Assembly (NCBI GenBank): GCA_964466155.1
Contig: CAYXMY010000023.1
Coordinates: forward strand, 1 to 30,408
Source of the DNA: Caenibius sp964466155
GTDB taxonomy: Bacteria > Pseudomonadota > Alphaproteobacteria > Sphingomonadales > Sphingomonadaceae
DNA length: 30,408 bases
Direction: 5' to 3'
The notes under the pieces are model-generated. The model ran no database searches. It was not told the DNA's origin and saw only the letters and a program-made list of their open reading frames with translations. Below, piece after piece: positions 8,334-15,850 of the stretch. Each line of letters opens with the position of its first letter. Within the stretch, counting starts at the first letter, position 1. The position numbers and the translations under genes were made by a program.

Positions 8334-9179
8334 ATGGAAGGTCTCTGGGAAAACTACAAGCTTCCCCTGATCGCCCTGGTGGCAGTGGCGGTGGCCGCGA
8401 TGTCCAGCATCATCGTCGTGCCGGAAACGCAGCAGGCGGTCATCATCCGCACGGGGGAACCGGTGCGCGTCATCAACCGATTCCGCCCCAATGTGCCATA
8501 CGGCAAAACGGGCGCCGGTATGTCGCTGCGCATCCCCTTCCTCGAATCCGTCCAGCGGGTCGACCGGCGGGTGATCGCGCTCGACATGGAACGCCAGCAG
8601 GTGCTTTCCGCCGATCAGCAGCGGCTTCAGGTCGATGCCTATGCCCGCATCCGCATCATCGATCCGGTGCTGATGGTCGAAACGGCGGGCACGGAAGATC
8701 AGGTGGTGGCCCAGTTGCAACCGATCCTGACCTCCGTCCTGCGGCAGGAATTGGGGCGGCGTTCCTTCGCTTCGCTGCTGACGGCGGAACGCGGCGATGC
8801 GATGACCAATATCCGCGCCAATCTCAACCGGCAGGCGCGCGAATACGGTGCACAGGTGATCGATGTCCGGATCAAGCGGACCGATCTGCCCGACGGCACG
8901 CCGCTGGAAGCCGCCTATACCCGCATGCAGACCGATCGTGAGCGTGAAGCCGCCACGATCCGGGCGCAAGGGCGCAAGGATGCGCAGATCATCCGCGCCG
9001 AGGCTGAGGCGCAAGCAGCCAAGACATATGCCAAGAGCTTCGGCAAGGACCCGCAGTTCTACGACTTCTATCGTGCGATGCAGAGCTACGTGACGACATT
9101 CGAAACCGGCGAGGGCGAAAGCTCGATCATCCTGTCACCGGACAACGAATATCTGCGCCAGTTCCGTGGAACGCGATGA
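8334..9179 (+). CDS. hflC: HflC, SPFH-domain partner of HflK
   Basis: Second subunit of the HflKC complex controlling FtsH. The 281-residue protein has one N-terminal membrane segment (LPLIALVAVAVAAMSSIIVV, about 10-29). An SPFH domain follows, starting PETQQAVIIRTGEPVRVIN, with RVIALDMERQQVLSADQQRL, the family motif IDVRIKRTDLPDG, and a helical tail REREAATIRAQGRKDAQIIR. The tail ends YRAMQSYVTTFE...SIILSPDNEYLRQF, typical of HflC. It starts 3 bases after the hflK stop with the spacing of a coupled pair. A 100-base gap separates it from degP. Confidence 0.95.
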   Translation: MEGLWENYKLPLIALVAVAVAAMSSIIVVPETQQAVIIRTGEPVRVINRFRPNVPYGKTGAGMSLRIPFLESVQRVDRRVIALDMERQQVLSADQQRLQVDAYARIRIIDPVLMVETAGTEDQVVAQLQPILTSVLRQELGRRSFASLLTAERGDAMTNIRANLNRQAREYGAQVIDVRIKRTDLPDGTPLEAAYTRMQTDREREAATIRAQGRKDAQIIRAEAEAQAAKTYAKSFGKDPQFYDFYRAMQSYVTTFETGEGESSIILSPDNEYLRQFRGTR

Positions 9180-9279
9180 CTATTCAATTCCGGTTAAGGG
9201 CAAGGGGCCTGAATCCGGGGGGTGCTTCTTACCTGGGCCGTTTTCCGGCGGCCCGGTCAAACGAGAGGATCAAAGACCC

Positions 9280-10788
9280 GTGCGTTATGCTTATGGAGTA
9301 ACAAGTGCGCTGCTGATCGGCGGCGCCGTGGCATCGCTGATCACCGGGGTTCCGGCTGGCGCGCAAGTGGCGCAGAACGATGCCAGCGAAATGCGGCAGG
9401 TCGTCCCCCGGGCTGGCGCGCCTTCGAGCTTTGCCGACCTTACCGAACAACTGGCGCCCGCCGTGGTCAACATCTCGACCCGGCAGCGGCTCAAAGTGCA
9501 GAACAACCCGCTCGCGCAATTGTTCGGCATGCCGGGCGGCGACAGTCCGCAAACCCGCGAAGCGCAATCGCTGGGATCGGGCTTCATCATTTCGGCCGAC
9601 GGTTACGTGGTGACCAACAACCACGTCATCACCGCCGAAGGCCAGGGCGATGTCGAATCGATCACCATCACCATGCCCGATGGCAACGAATATCCGGCAA
9701 AGCTGATCGGGCGCGATGCCGCGTCCGACCTTGCCGTTCTCAAGATCGCGCGGCCCAAGCCGTTCCCCTTCGTGAAGTTCGGCGATTCGGCGCGCGCGCG
9801 CGTAGGTGACTGGGTGATCGCCATCGGCAACCCGTTCGGCCTCGGCGGCACGGTCACGCAAGGCATCGTGTCCGCCGTCTATCGCAACACCGGCTCCGGC
9901 GGCGCATACGATCGCTATATCCAGACCGATGCCAGCATCAACCGCGGCAATTCGGGCGGCCCGATGTTCGATATGCAAGGCCAGGTGATCGGCATCAACA
10001 ACGCGATCTTCTCGCCTTCGGGCGGCAGTGTCGGCATTGGCTTTGCCATTCCTTCGGAAATCGCGCAGCCGATCGTGCAGAAGCTGATGAAGGGGGAATC
10101 GATCGATCGCGGTTACCTCGGCATCCGGATTCAGCCGTTGAACGACGATCTCGCCGCTTCTCTCGGCATCCCGCACAATCGCGGCGAATTCGTGCAGGCG
10201 GTGGAACCGGGCGGCGCGGCCGACAAGGCGGGCCTCCAGGCCGGCGACGTGGTGCTGAAAGTCAACGGGCAGGAAGTCACGCCGGACAAGACGCTGTCCT
10301 ACATCGTGGCCAACATCGCACCCGGCACGCGCATCGCCATCGACCTCATCCGCGACGGCAAGCAACGCGCCGTCACCGCCGTGGTCGGCAAGCGCCCGAG
10401 CGAGGAAGAACTCGCCCGCCAGCAGATGTTCGATCCCGACAACACCCCGCAGGACAGCGACCGCGGCAGCGATAACGGCAGCGGTGTCGTCGAGAAGGGT
10501 CTCGGCCTGCAGATCATCCCGTTGACGCCGCAGATCGCGCGCCAGCTCGGCATTGGCGATGCGACGCAGGGCGTCGTCATCGCCGGGGTCGATCCCAGCT
10601 CCGATGCGGCGGCCAAGGGGTTGCAGCGCGGGGATATCATCCTCACCGCCAACTATAAGGCAATTGCCACCCCGGCTGATCTGCAGCAGGCGGTTTCCGC
10701 CGCCAAGAGCGCCAAGCGCGAAGCCGTGCTGCTGCGCATTCAGCGCCGTGGCGGCCCGGCCACTTACGTGCCCATCCGCGTGCGCTGA
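9280..10788 (+). CDS. degP: DegP/HtrA-type periplasmic serine protease
   Basis: A periplasmic chaperone-protease that degrades misfolded envelope proteins. A signal peptide (YGVTSALLIGGAVASLITGV..AGA) leads to the trypsin-like domain. The catalytic triad is His115 in TNNHVITAEG, Asp150 in RDAASDLAVLK and Ser225 in RGNSGGPMF. Two PDZ domains follow: the first after DRGYLGIRIQPLNDDLAASLGI with GGAADKAGLQAGDVVLKVNGQEV, the second around GLGLQIIPLTPQIARQLGI with SDAAAKGLQRGDIIL. The start is a GTG at 9280, preceded at good distance by GAGAGGA. An in-frame ATG at 9166 lies inside hflC and would put 38 unrelated residues before the signal peptide. It forms an operon with hflK and hflC, so the three act together in membrane and periplasmic protein quality control. 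A hairpin terminator follows. Confidence 0.95.
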   Translation: MRYAYGVTSALLIGGAVASLITGVPAGAQVAQNDASEMRQVVPRAGAPSSFADLTEQLAPAVVNISTRQRLKVQNNPLAQLFGMPGGDSPQTREAQSLGSGFIISADGYVVTNNHVITAEGQGDVESITITMPDGNEYPAKLIGRDAASDLAVLKIARPKPFPFVKFGDSARARVGDWVIAIGNPFGLGGTVTQGIVSAVYRNTGSGGAYDRYIQTDASINRGNSGGPMFDMQGQVIGINNAIFSPSGGSVGIGFAIPSEIAQPIVQKLMKGESIDRGYLGIRIQPLNDDLAASLGIPHNRGEFVQAVEPGGAADKAGLQAGDVVLKVNGQEVTPDKTLSYIVANIAPGTRIAIDLIRDGKQRAVTAVVGKRPSEEELARQQMFDPDNTPQDSDRGSDNGSGVVEKGLGLQIIPLTPQIARQLGIGDATQGVVIAGVDPSSDAAAKGLQRGDIILTANYKAIATPADLQQAVSAAKSAKREAVLLRIQRRGGPATYVPIRVR

Positions 10789-10818
10789 CCGGCACGGCCC
10801 GGCTTTTCAGCCGATAAA

Positions 10819-10854
10819 AGAAGGGCGCGGGTTCATTGGAACCTGCGCCCTTTC
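10819..10854. terminator. Hairpin terminator between convergent degP and the PBP gene
   Basis: A 15-16 bp stem with a four-base loop. The left arm is GAAGGGCGCGGGTTC and the right arm is GAACCTGCGCCCTTTC, paired throughout apart from G-T wobbles. Short A and T runs on both sides mean it could work in both directions, which suits its position between two convergent genes. Confidence 0.8.
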
Positions 10855-10881
10855 TTCATTCCGTCATGCGCCTGTGGCCGT

Positions 10882-13029
10882 TCAGGGCAATGTGCGGGGC
10901 TGCGGCGGCAATGGTGGCGGGGGGCGTCCACCGCCCCGGCCGATATAGGCGCCGTTGCCACCGCCGTTGCGCCCCTCCGGCCCACGCGGTTCCATCGAAC
11001 CGCCGATGGCCCGTTCGAGGAAGTCCTCGCTCGCCGCCGGTGGGCCGTTACCATTGCCCGGCTGCGGATCGAGCGGAGCGTTGGGATCGCGCACGCCGGG
11101 CTTCATGGAATCGCCCTGATTGTCGCTGTAGTAATAATCCTGATTGGGATCGCCGTAGAGATGTTCGTCATCCGGCTCCAACTGCCACTCCGGCAGCTTG
11201 AGATCGGTGTCGAACTGTTCCACCGGACGCTTGGCGACCGCAACGCGCATATAGGACGCGAACGCACGCGCCGGTGCCGTGCCGCCTTGCAGCCCCGGAA
11301 CCGCCTTGGCATCGTCGCGCCCCATCCACACGCCCGTGGTGATGCCGCTGGAAAAGCCGAGGAACCAGCCGTCCTTGTTCGAACTGGTGGTGCCGGTCTT
11401 GCCCGCCACCGGACGGCCGATCTGCGCCGCCTTGCCGGTGCCGACATTGACCGCCGTCTGCAACAGGTCGGTGATCCCGGCCGCGACATAATCGGGCACC
11501 AGTTGCTGCGGCGTGGCGTTCTGATGCTGATAGAGCAGTTCACCCTTGGCCGTCGTCACCTTGACGATGCCGTAAGGTTCCAAAGAGGTTCCCTTGGCCG
11601 AAACCGAGGCGAAAGCGCGGGTCATATCGATCAGGCGCACATCGGACGTACCCAGCACCATGGAAGGATTGGTATCGATCGGCGTGGTGATGCCGAACCG
11701 CCGCGCCATCGACGCAACCGTGCCGAACCCGACCTTCTGCCCCAATTGCGCCGCCACAGTGTTCTTCGAATAGGCAAAGGCGGTGCGCATATCGATTGGC
11801 CCGGCATAAGTGCCGCCGGAATTGCGCGGGGTCCAGCCGTTGATCGTCACCGGCTCATCCACCACCCGGTCATCCGGCACCATCCCGGCTTCCAGCGCGG
11901 CCATATAGACGAACAGTTTCCACGCGGAACCGGGCTGGCGCATGGCGCTGATCGCCCGGTTGTAATTGCTCGACACGTAATCGGTGCCGCCCACCATGGC
12001 GAGCACGGCCCCATCCCGGTCCAGGCTGACGAGCGCGCCCTGCGCCCCCTTCGGCGCATTGGTCTGGATTGCCGTGGCCCCCGCATTCTGCAACTTCGGA
12101 TCGAGCGTCGTCCACACTTCCAGCGGCTCATGCGTTTCGGGCAGCAGGATATCGAGCTGCGGCAAGACCCAGTCGGTGAAGTAACGCGCCGAATTCTGCC
12201 CCGCTTCGGGTTTCAGCCGGACGGTCGAAATATCGATGGCATCCGCCTGGGCCGCACCGATGGCGCCTTCCTGCTTCATCAGTTGCAGCACGACGTTGGC
12301 GCGTTTGACCGCCGCCCCGACATCGGCAGTGGGCGAGTAGCGCGATGGTGCCTTGACCAGCCCGGCGATGATCGCCGCTTCCCCGATATTCAGATCGCGC
12401 GCGGAATGGCTGAAGAACTTGCGGCTGGCGGCATCGACGCCATAGGCGCCCCCGCCGAAATAGACCTTGTTGAGATAGAGTTCGAGGATCTGTTCCTTCG
12501 AGAACTTCCATTCCAGCGCCATGGCGAGAATAGCCTCACGCGCCTTGCGGTCGAAGCTGCGGTTGCTGTTGAGGAAGACATTGCGGGCAAGCTGCTGGGT
12601 GATCGTGGATGTCGCCGCGATCCGCTTGTCACCCGTAAACGAGACCCACAGGGCGCGCGTCAGCCCCAAGGGATCGATCCCGATATGCGAATAGAAGCGC
12701 CGGTCCTCCACGGAAACCATCGCATCCTTCATCACTTGCGGGATTTCATCGGAGCGGAGCCAGCTTCCCGCGCTGGGGCCTAGAGTGAGAATCTCGGTCC
12801 CGTCACGCGCGCGCACGACGATGGTCTGCCCCGCAGCGGTTTCCTTCAACTCGTTGAAGCTCGGCATGGAGCGGGCGGCCATTCCCACCGCGACGCCAAT
12901 CGCCAGCACGCACAAGAGGGCCAGCGACACCCCCCATATCAACAAACCTCGTAGCCAGCGGCGTTTCCTGCGCCGGGGCTGCGGCGCATCCGGCTTGCTG
13001 GGCTCGCGGCGCACATCCCGTCTTGCCAT
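10882..13029 (-). CDS. mrcA: Class A penicillin-binding protein (PBP1a-type glycosyltransferase/transpeptidase)
   Basis: A bifunctional peptidoglycan synthase of the inner membrane. After a basic cytoplasmic tail (RRRKRRWLRG) there is a membrane anchor at about 28-50. The GT51 glycosyltransferase domain has the catalytic Glu108 in VSVEDRRFYSHIGID, TSTITQQLARNVFLN (141-155), and LELYLNKVYFGGGAYGV. The transpeptidase domain has the nucleophile Ser368 in QPGSAWK (SxxK), SKN at 421-423 and KTGT at 544-547. The last 75 or so residues are rich in Pro and Gly and have low complexity (ending GGGRPPPPLPPQPRTLP). The 715-residue length is normal for the shorter PBP1a/PBP1b-like enzymes without an OB insert. 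It stands alone, convergent with degP. Confidence 0.93.
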   Translation of the reverse strand: MARRDVRREPSKPDAPQPRRRKRRWLRGLLIWGVSLALLCVLAIGVAVGMAARSMPSFNELKETAAGQTIVVRARDGTEILTLGPSAGSWLRSDEIPQVMKDAMVSVEDRRFYSHIGIDPLGLTRALWVSFTGDKRIAATSTITQQLARNVFLNSNRSFDRKAREAILAMALEWKFSKEQILELYLNKVYFGGGAYGVDAASRKFFSHSARDLNIGEAAIIAGLVKAPSRYSPTADVGAAVKRANVVLQLMKQEGAIGAAQADAIDISTVRLKPEAGQNSARYFTDWVLPQLDILLPETHEPLEVWTTLDPKLQNAGATAIQTNAPKGAQGALVSLDRDGAVLAMVGGTDYVSSNYNRAISAMRQPGSAWKLFVYMAALEAGMVPDDRVVDEPVTINGWTPRNSGGTYAGPIDMRTAFAYSKNTVAAQLGQKVGFGTVASMARRFGITTPIDTNPSMVLGTSDVRLIDMTRAFASVSAKGTSLEPYGIVKVTTAKGELLYQHQNATPQQLVPDYVAAGITDLLQTAVNVGTGKAAQIGRPVAGKTGTTSSNKDGWFLGFSSGITTGVWMGRDDAKAVPGLQGGTAPARAFASYMRVAVAKRPVEQFDTDLKLPEWQLEPDDEHLYGDPNQDYYYSDNQGDSMKPGVRDPNAPLDPQPGNGNGPPAASEDFLERAIGGSMEPRGPEGRNGGGNGAYIGRGGGRPPPPLPPQPRTLP

Positions 13030-13150
13030 CTAGCGCGCTTACCTCAAATTATCCGGGCGAAAACCCGCACCAGCGAGCGGCCCTGCACAACGAACTTGTA
13101 ACACAGCGTGAACGCGGGCGCGAAGCAGTGCCGCCAGCCCCCTTTAGGCC

Positions 13151-13549
13151 CTATGCCTTCGGTTTGAAATCGAGCGAGGCGCTGTTGATGCAGTAACGCA
13201 GGCCCGTGGGCTGCGGCCCATCGGGGAACACATGGCCCAGATGCCCTTCGCAAGCGGCGCACCGCACTTCGACGCGGACCATGCCATGCGCGGTATCGCG
13301 GTGTTCTTCCACCGCTTCCTGTTCCACCGGCTGATAGAAGCTCGGCCAGCCCGAACCGCTCTCATACTTGGTATCGGACGCGAACAGCAGTTGCCCGCAC
13401 CCGGCGCAGCGGTATTCCCCCGCTGCCTTGTTCTTTTCATACTCACCGGTGAACGCGCGTTCCGTGCCTGCCTGCCGCAAAATATGATATTGTTCAGGCG
13501 TCAGCTTTTCGCGCCATTCCTCTTCGGTCAGCTCCAGCTTTTCGGCCAT
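13151..13549 (-). CDS. msrB: Peptide-methionine (R)-S-oxide reductase MsrB
   Basis: Reduces the R epimer of methionine sulfoxide in proteins. The 132-residue protein starts LTEEEWREKLTPEQYHILRQAGTERAFTGEY, the family start. Two zinc-binding CxxC pairs are CAGC (48, 51) and CAAC (97, 100). FASDTKYESGSGWPSFY and the catalytic Cys120 in RYCINSASLDF are also present. The ATG at 13549 follows a clear GGAGAA, so the 19-residue upstream extension is rejected. It is complementary to the msrA near the left end, although the two are not in one operon. Confidence 0.95.
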   Translation of the reverse strand: MAEKLELTEEEWREKLTPEQYHILRQAGTERAFTGEYEKNKAAGEYRCAGCGQLLFASDTKYESGSGWPSFYQPVEQEAVEEHRDTAHGMVRVEVRCAACEGHLGHVFPDGPQPTGLRYCINSASLDFKPKA

Positions 13550-13640
13550 TTCGGTTCTCCTTTGCTGATGCGAATATGGCCCTGTCCGGCACCCGCGCAA
13601 GGGCATTGTGAAGCGGGTCGCCCGCAGTGGGCCAGAACGC

Positions 13641-14312
13641 TCAGGCGTTGGGGTCCGCGTAATGGCTGGGCGGCTGGATCACGTCCATCCGTTCGGCCAG
13701 CAGCGGGCGGAAGCTCGGGCGGCTTTTGAACAGCGCATACCAGCCCTTGGACTGTTCGTGCCCGTTCCAGTCGATTCCGCCGAGGTAATCGGCGACGGAA
13801 ATCTGCGCGGCGGCGGCCAGATCGGCAAGGCTCATCTGCGCACCAGCCAGCCACGGGCGATTGTCGATCAGGTAATCGAGATAATCGAGATGGTCATGCG
13901 CCAGCTTCATCGCTTCGCGCAGCATGCGGGAATCGGGCGAAGTGCGATAGACCAGCCGCTTCTTCATCCGCTCGTGCAGCAGGGGGGCGGTCACATCGAT
14001 GAAGAAATTCTCATCGAACAGGGCGACAAGGCGGCGGATTTCCGCGCGATTGACAGCGGACCCGTTGATCATCGGGTTCTTGTCGACCGTTTCCTCGAAA
14101 TATTCGCAGATCGCCTGGCTATCGACCAGCACGGTGCCCTTTTCGGATTCCACCATCACCGGGGTGCGGCCCGCCGGGTTCAGATGGAAGAATTCATCGC
14201 GCCCATCCCACGGATTTTCCCGCCGCAATTCATAGCTCACGCCTTTTTCGCTGAGCAGCAGGCGAACCTTGCGGCTGAACGGGCAGAGCGGGAATTGATA
14301 GATTTGCCACAT
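13641..14312 (-). CDS. Glutathione S-transferase family protein
   Basis: A 223-residue cytoplasmic protein. The thioredoxin-like N-terminal half has YQFPLCPFSRKVRLLLSEKG, with Cys10 in CPFS where cysteine-type (beta/omega-like) GSTs have their active residue. It also has LNPAGRTPVMV (cis-Pro) and the glutathione-site DSQAICEYFE (64-73). The helical C-terminal half carries WLAGAQMSLADLAAAAQISV, the usual N-capping/hydrophobic-staple region. The substrate cannot be told from sequence; a glutathionylation or detoxification role is an inference. The start codon abuts a perfect 7-bp inverted repeat (listed separately). Confidence 0.9.
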   Translation of the reverse strand: MWQIYQFPLCPFSRKVRLLLSEKGVSYELRRENPWDGRDEFFHLNPAGRTPVMVESEKGTVLVDSQAICEYFEETVDKNPMINGSAVNRAEIRRLVALFDENFFIDVTAPLLHERMKKRLVYRTSPDSRMLREAMKLAHDHLDYLDYLIDNRPWLAGAQMSLADLAAAAQISVADYLGGIDWNGHEQSKGWYALFKSRPSFRPLLAERMDVIQPPSHYADPNA

Positions 14313-14313
14313 G

Positions 14314-14330
14314 GCGGCAACTCTTGCCGC
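14314..14330 (-). promoter_or_regulatory. Inverted repeat abutting the GST start codon
   Basis: On the coding strand GCGGCAA-GAG-TTGCCGC lies one base before the ATG: a perfect 7-bp stem with a 3-base loop. As RNA it would fold over the place where the ribosome site must be, and the only purine-rich stretch (AAGAG) is in the stem and loop. It could also be a protein operator. Function is inferred from position only. Confidence 0.4.
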
Positions 14331-14397
14331 AAGCCGCTGTGGCAGTCCACCGAGAAGTCGCGGAAATGCCGGTTAAAATCACATTTTCAGGCGGTTT

Positions 14398-14763
14398 TCA
14401 GACCCCGGACGCGTCGAGCGACTTGAGGCAGAGCGGCAAGGCTGCATCCAGCGCACCCTTTTGCGACAGATCGGATGCTTCTGCCGTCAACGCCGCCTTC
14501 ACCTGTTCCCTGCTCCAGCCGGTATCCTCCATCACTTCGGCGGCGGCGCGAACGAAGTATTCCCGCCCCCGCTCACCCAGTTCGGGGTATTGGCGCACCC
14601 TGGCATCGCCATGCGCCTGGGCATCGGCCAATCGGGCGAAAGCGGCGGCGCAACGCAGCTTGAAATGCTGCGCGGGGTTCAACGCATCGGCCGCACCGGC
14701 GGCGGCAGGCAGCGCCATGGCAACGAGAGCGGCGGCGGCAAGACGTGTGATTTTCGGGCTCAT
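14398..14763 (-). CDS. Small exported protein of unknown function
   Basis: 121 residues. A signal peptide is clear (KITRLAAAALVAMALPAAAGA, cut before ADALNP). The mature part of about 97 residues is mostly helical by composition, with HFKLRCAAAFARLADAQAHGD, a Tyr/Glu-rich middle and ALPLCLKSLDASGV at the end. Its two Cys could form a disulfide. I do not recognise the family; small periplasmic proteins of this shape are common in sphingomonads. It lies between the GST gene and metW, on the same strand as both, with 85 and 68 bases on either side, so it is probably expressed on its own. Confidence 0.75.
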   Translation of the reverse strand: MSPKITRLAAAALVAMALPAAAGAADALNPAQHFKLRCAAAFARLADAQAHGDARVRQYPELGERGREYFVRAAAEVMEDTGWSREQVKAALTAEASDLSQKGALDAALPLCLKSLDASGV

Positions 14764-14831
14764 CGCGCCGCTATATCAGAGAAACATGAACCGCAGCCCA
14801 TCGTTTCACCCACGCCCGGCGATAACCCCGG

Positions 14832-15422
14832 CTAACGCGAAATTTCGAACACCGCGTTCTGCGCCCGCCAGTTGGCCCCGGCAGAGCCTACTTCCTGCCC
14901 GTTGGCAACGAACCAGCACCGTTCCGTCTTTACCCCCTTGGCCACCAGCAGATCGCGGAAATCGGCGATGGTCAGGTGGTGGATATTGGGCGTGTCGTAC
15001 CAGCTATAGGTCAATTGCCGCGTCACCGGCATGCGCCCGCGCCACAGCAGTGCCATCCGCACGCGCCAATGGGCGAAATTGGGGAAGCTGACGAAAGCGC
15101 GGCGGCCCACGCGCAGCAGTTCGTCCAGCATCCGGTCCGGCCGGGCAGTGGTCTGCAAGGTCTGGCTGAGGATCGCGTAATCGAATGCCCCGTCCGGATA
15201 GAACGCCAGATCGCTGTCCGCATCGCCCTGGATGACGGACAGCCCCTTGCTTACGCACTGTTCCACCTTGGCCGGATCGATCTCCATGCCCCGCGCATCC
15301 ACGCCCTTTTCATCGCGCAGCGCGGCCATCAACGCACCGTCGCCGCAACCGATATCGAGCACGCGCGAACCGGGCGCGACATGATCGGCGATCAGGGCTA
15401 GGTCAGAGCGAAGCGCGTTCAT
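14832..15422 (-). CDS. metW: MetW, methionine biosynthesis methyltransferase-fold protein
   Basis: A 196-residue protein with a SAM-binding fold: SRVLDIGCGDGALMAAL (19-35), GMEIDPAKVEQCVSKGLSVIQGDAD, FDYAILSQTLQTTARPD, and the MetW-specific VSFPNFAHWRVRMALLWRGRMPVT and YSWYDTPNIHHLTIADF. MetW works with MetX in methionine synthesis in many proteobacteria; published work indicates it is needed for MetX activity. The ATG overlaps the stop of the upstream GNAT gene (ATGA), so metX, the GNAT gene and metW form one coupled operon. An upstream in-frame extension to 15494 lies inside the GNAT gene and is rejected. Confidence 0.95.
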   Translation of the reverse strand: MNALRSDLALIADHVAPGSRVLDIGCGDGALMAALRDEKGVDARGMEIDPAKVEQCVSKGLSVIQGDADSDLAFYPDGAFDYAILSQTLQTTARPDRMLDELLRVGRRAFVSFPNFAHWRVRMALLWRGRMPVTRQLTYSWYDTPNIHHLTIADFRDLLVAKGVKTERCWFVANGQEVGSAGANWRAQNAVFEISR

Positions 15423-15850
15423 CGAGACATATCCGCGGCAAGCCGTTCCATTACCGTTTCCGGCCGGGACAAGGGCTTCCACCCCAGCTTGCAATAGAGT
15501 TCATGCGCATCGGCGGTGCGCAGCAGCCAGCCGCGCACGGCCCGCAGTTCGGGATGATCCTGCACATGCGCCACCATCGCTTTGGACAGGCCGCGCCCGC
15601 GATGCGCCTCCACCACATAGACATCGAGCAGATAGGCGAGCGACACATAATCCGTGACCACGCGGGCCATCCCCACCTGTTCGCCGCCATGGCGCACGGC
15701 CACGCAGAAACTGTTGCGGATCGCGCGGGTGACGGCATCCAGCGCGATACCTTCCGCCCAATAGCTGCGCGTGAGGAACGCATGCGCCGCCGCCGGATCG
15801 ATCCGCGTCTGATCGTCGGTCAGTTCATATCCCTGGGGCAGCCCGCTCAT
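15419..15850 (-). CDS. GNAT-family N-acetyltransferase inserted between metX and metW
   Basis: A 143-residue acyl-CoA N-acyltransferase. The N-terminal part ELTDDQTRIDPAAAHAFLTRSYWAEG is that of a common small GNAT group. MARVVTDYVSLAYLLDVYVVEAHRGRGLSKAMV holds beta-4 and the acetyl-CoA pyrophosphate loop (RGRGLS in place of the textbook Q/RxxGxG/A). LRTADAHELYCKLGWKPL is the C-terminal part. It overlaps metX by 4 bases upstream and metW by 4 bases downstream (ATGA both times), so it is translated with the methionine genes. The substrate is unknown. Context suggests a link to methionine or homoserine metabolism, but co-location alone does not prove it. Confidence 0.9.
   Translation of the reverse strand: MSGLPQGYELTDDQTRIDPAAAHAFLTRSYWAEGIALDAVTRAIRNSFCVAVRHGGEQVGMARVVTDYVSLAYLLDVYVVEAHRGRGLSKAMVAHVQDHPELRAVRGWLLRTADAHELYCKLGWKPLSRPETVMERLAADMSR

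Noticed and set aside
7665..9014. 449-codon open frame opposite hflK/hflC
   Set aside because: Antisense shadow of two well-supported genes, rich in His/Arg/Asp in the way such shadows are.
11161..12783. 540-codon open frame on the plus strand opposite the PBP gene
   Set aside because: It is exactly antisense to a gene with all PBP motifs. High GC third positions keep antisense frames open, and the product has no recognisable domain.
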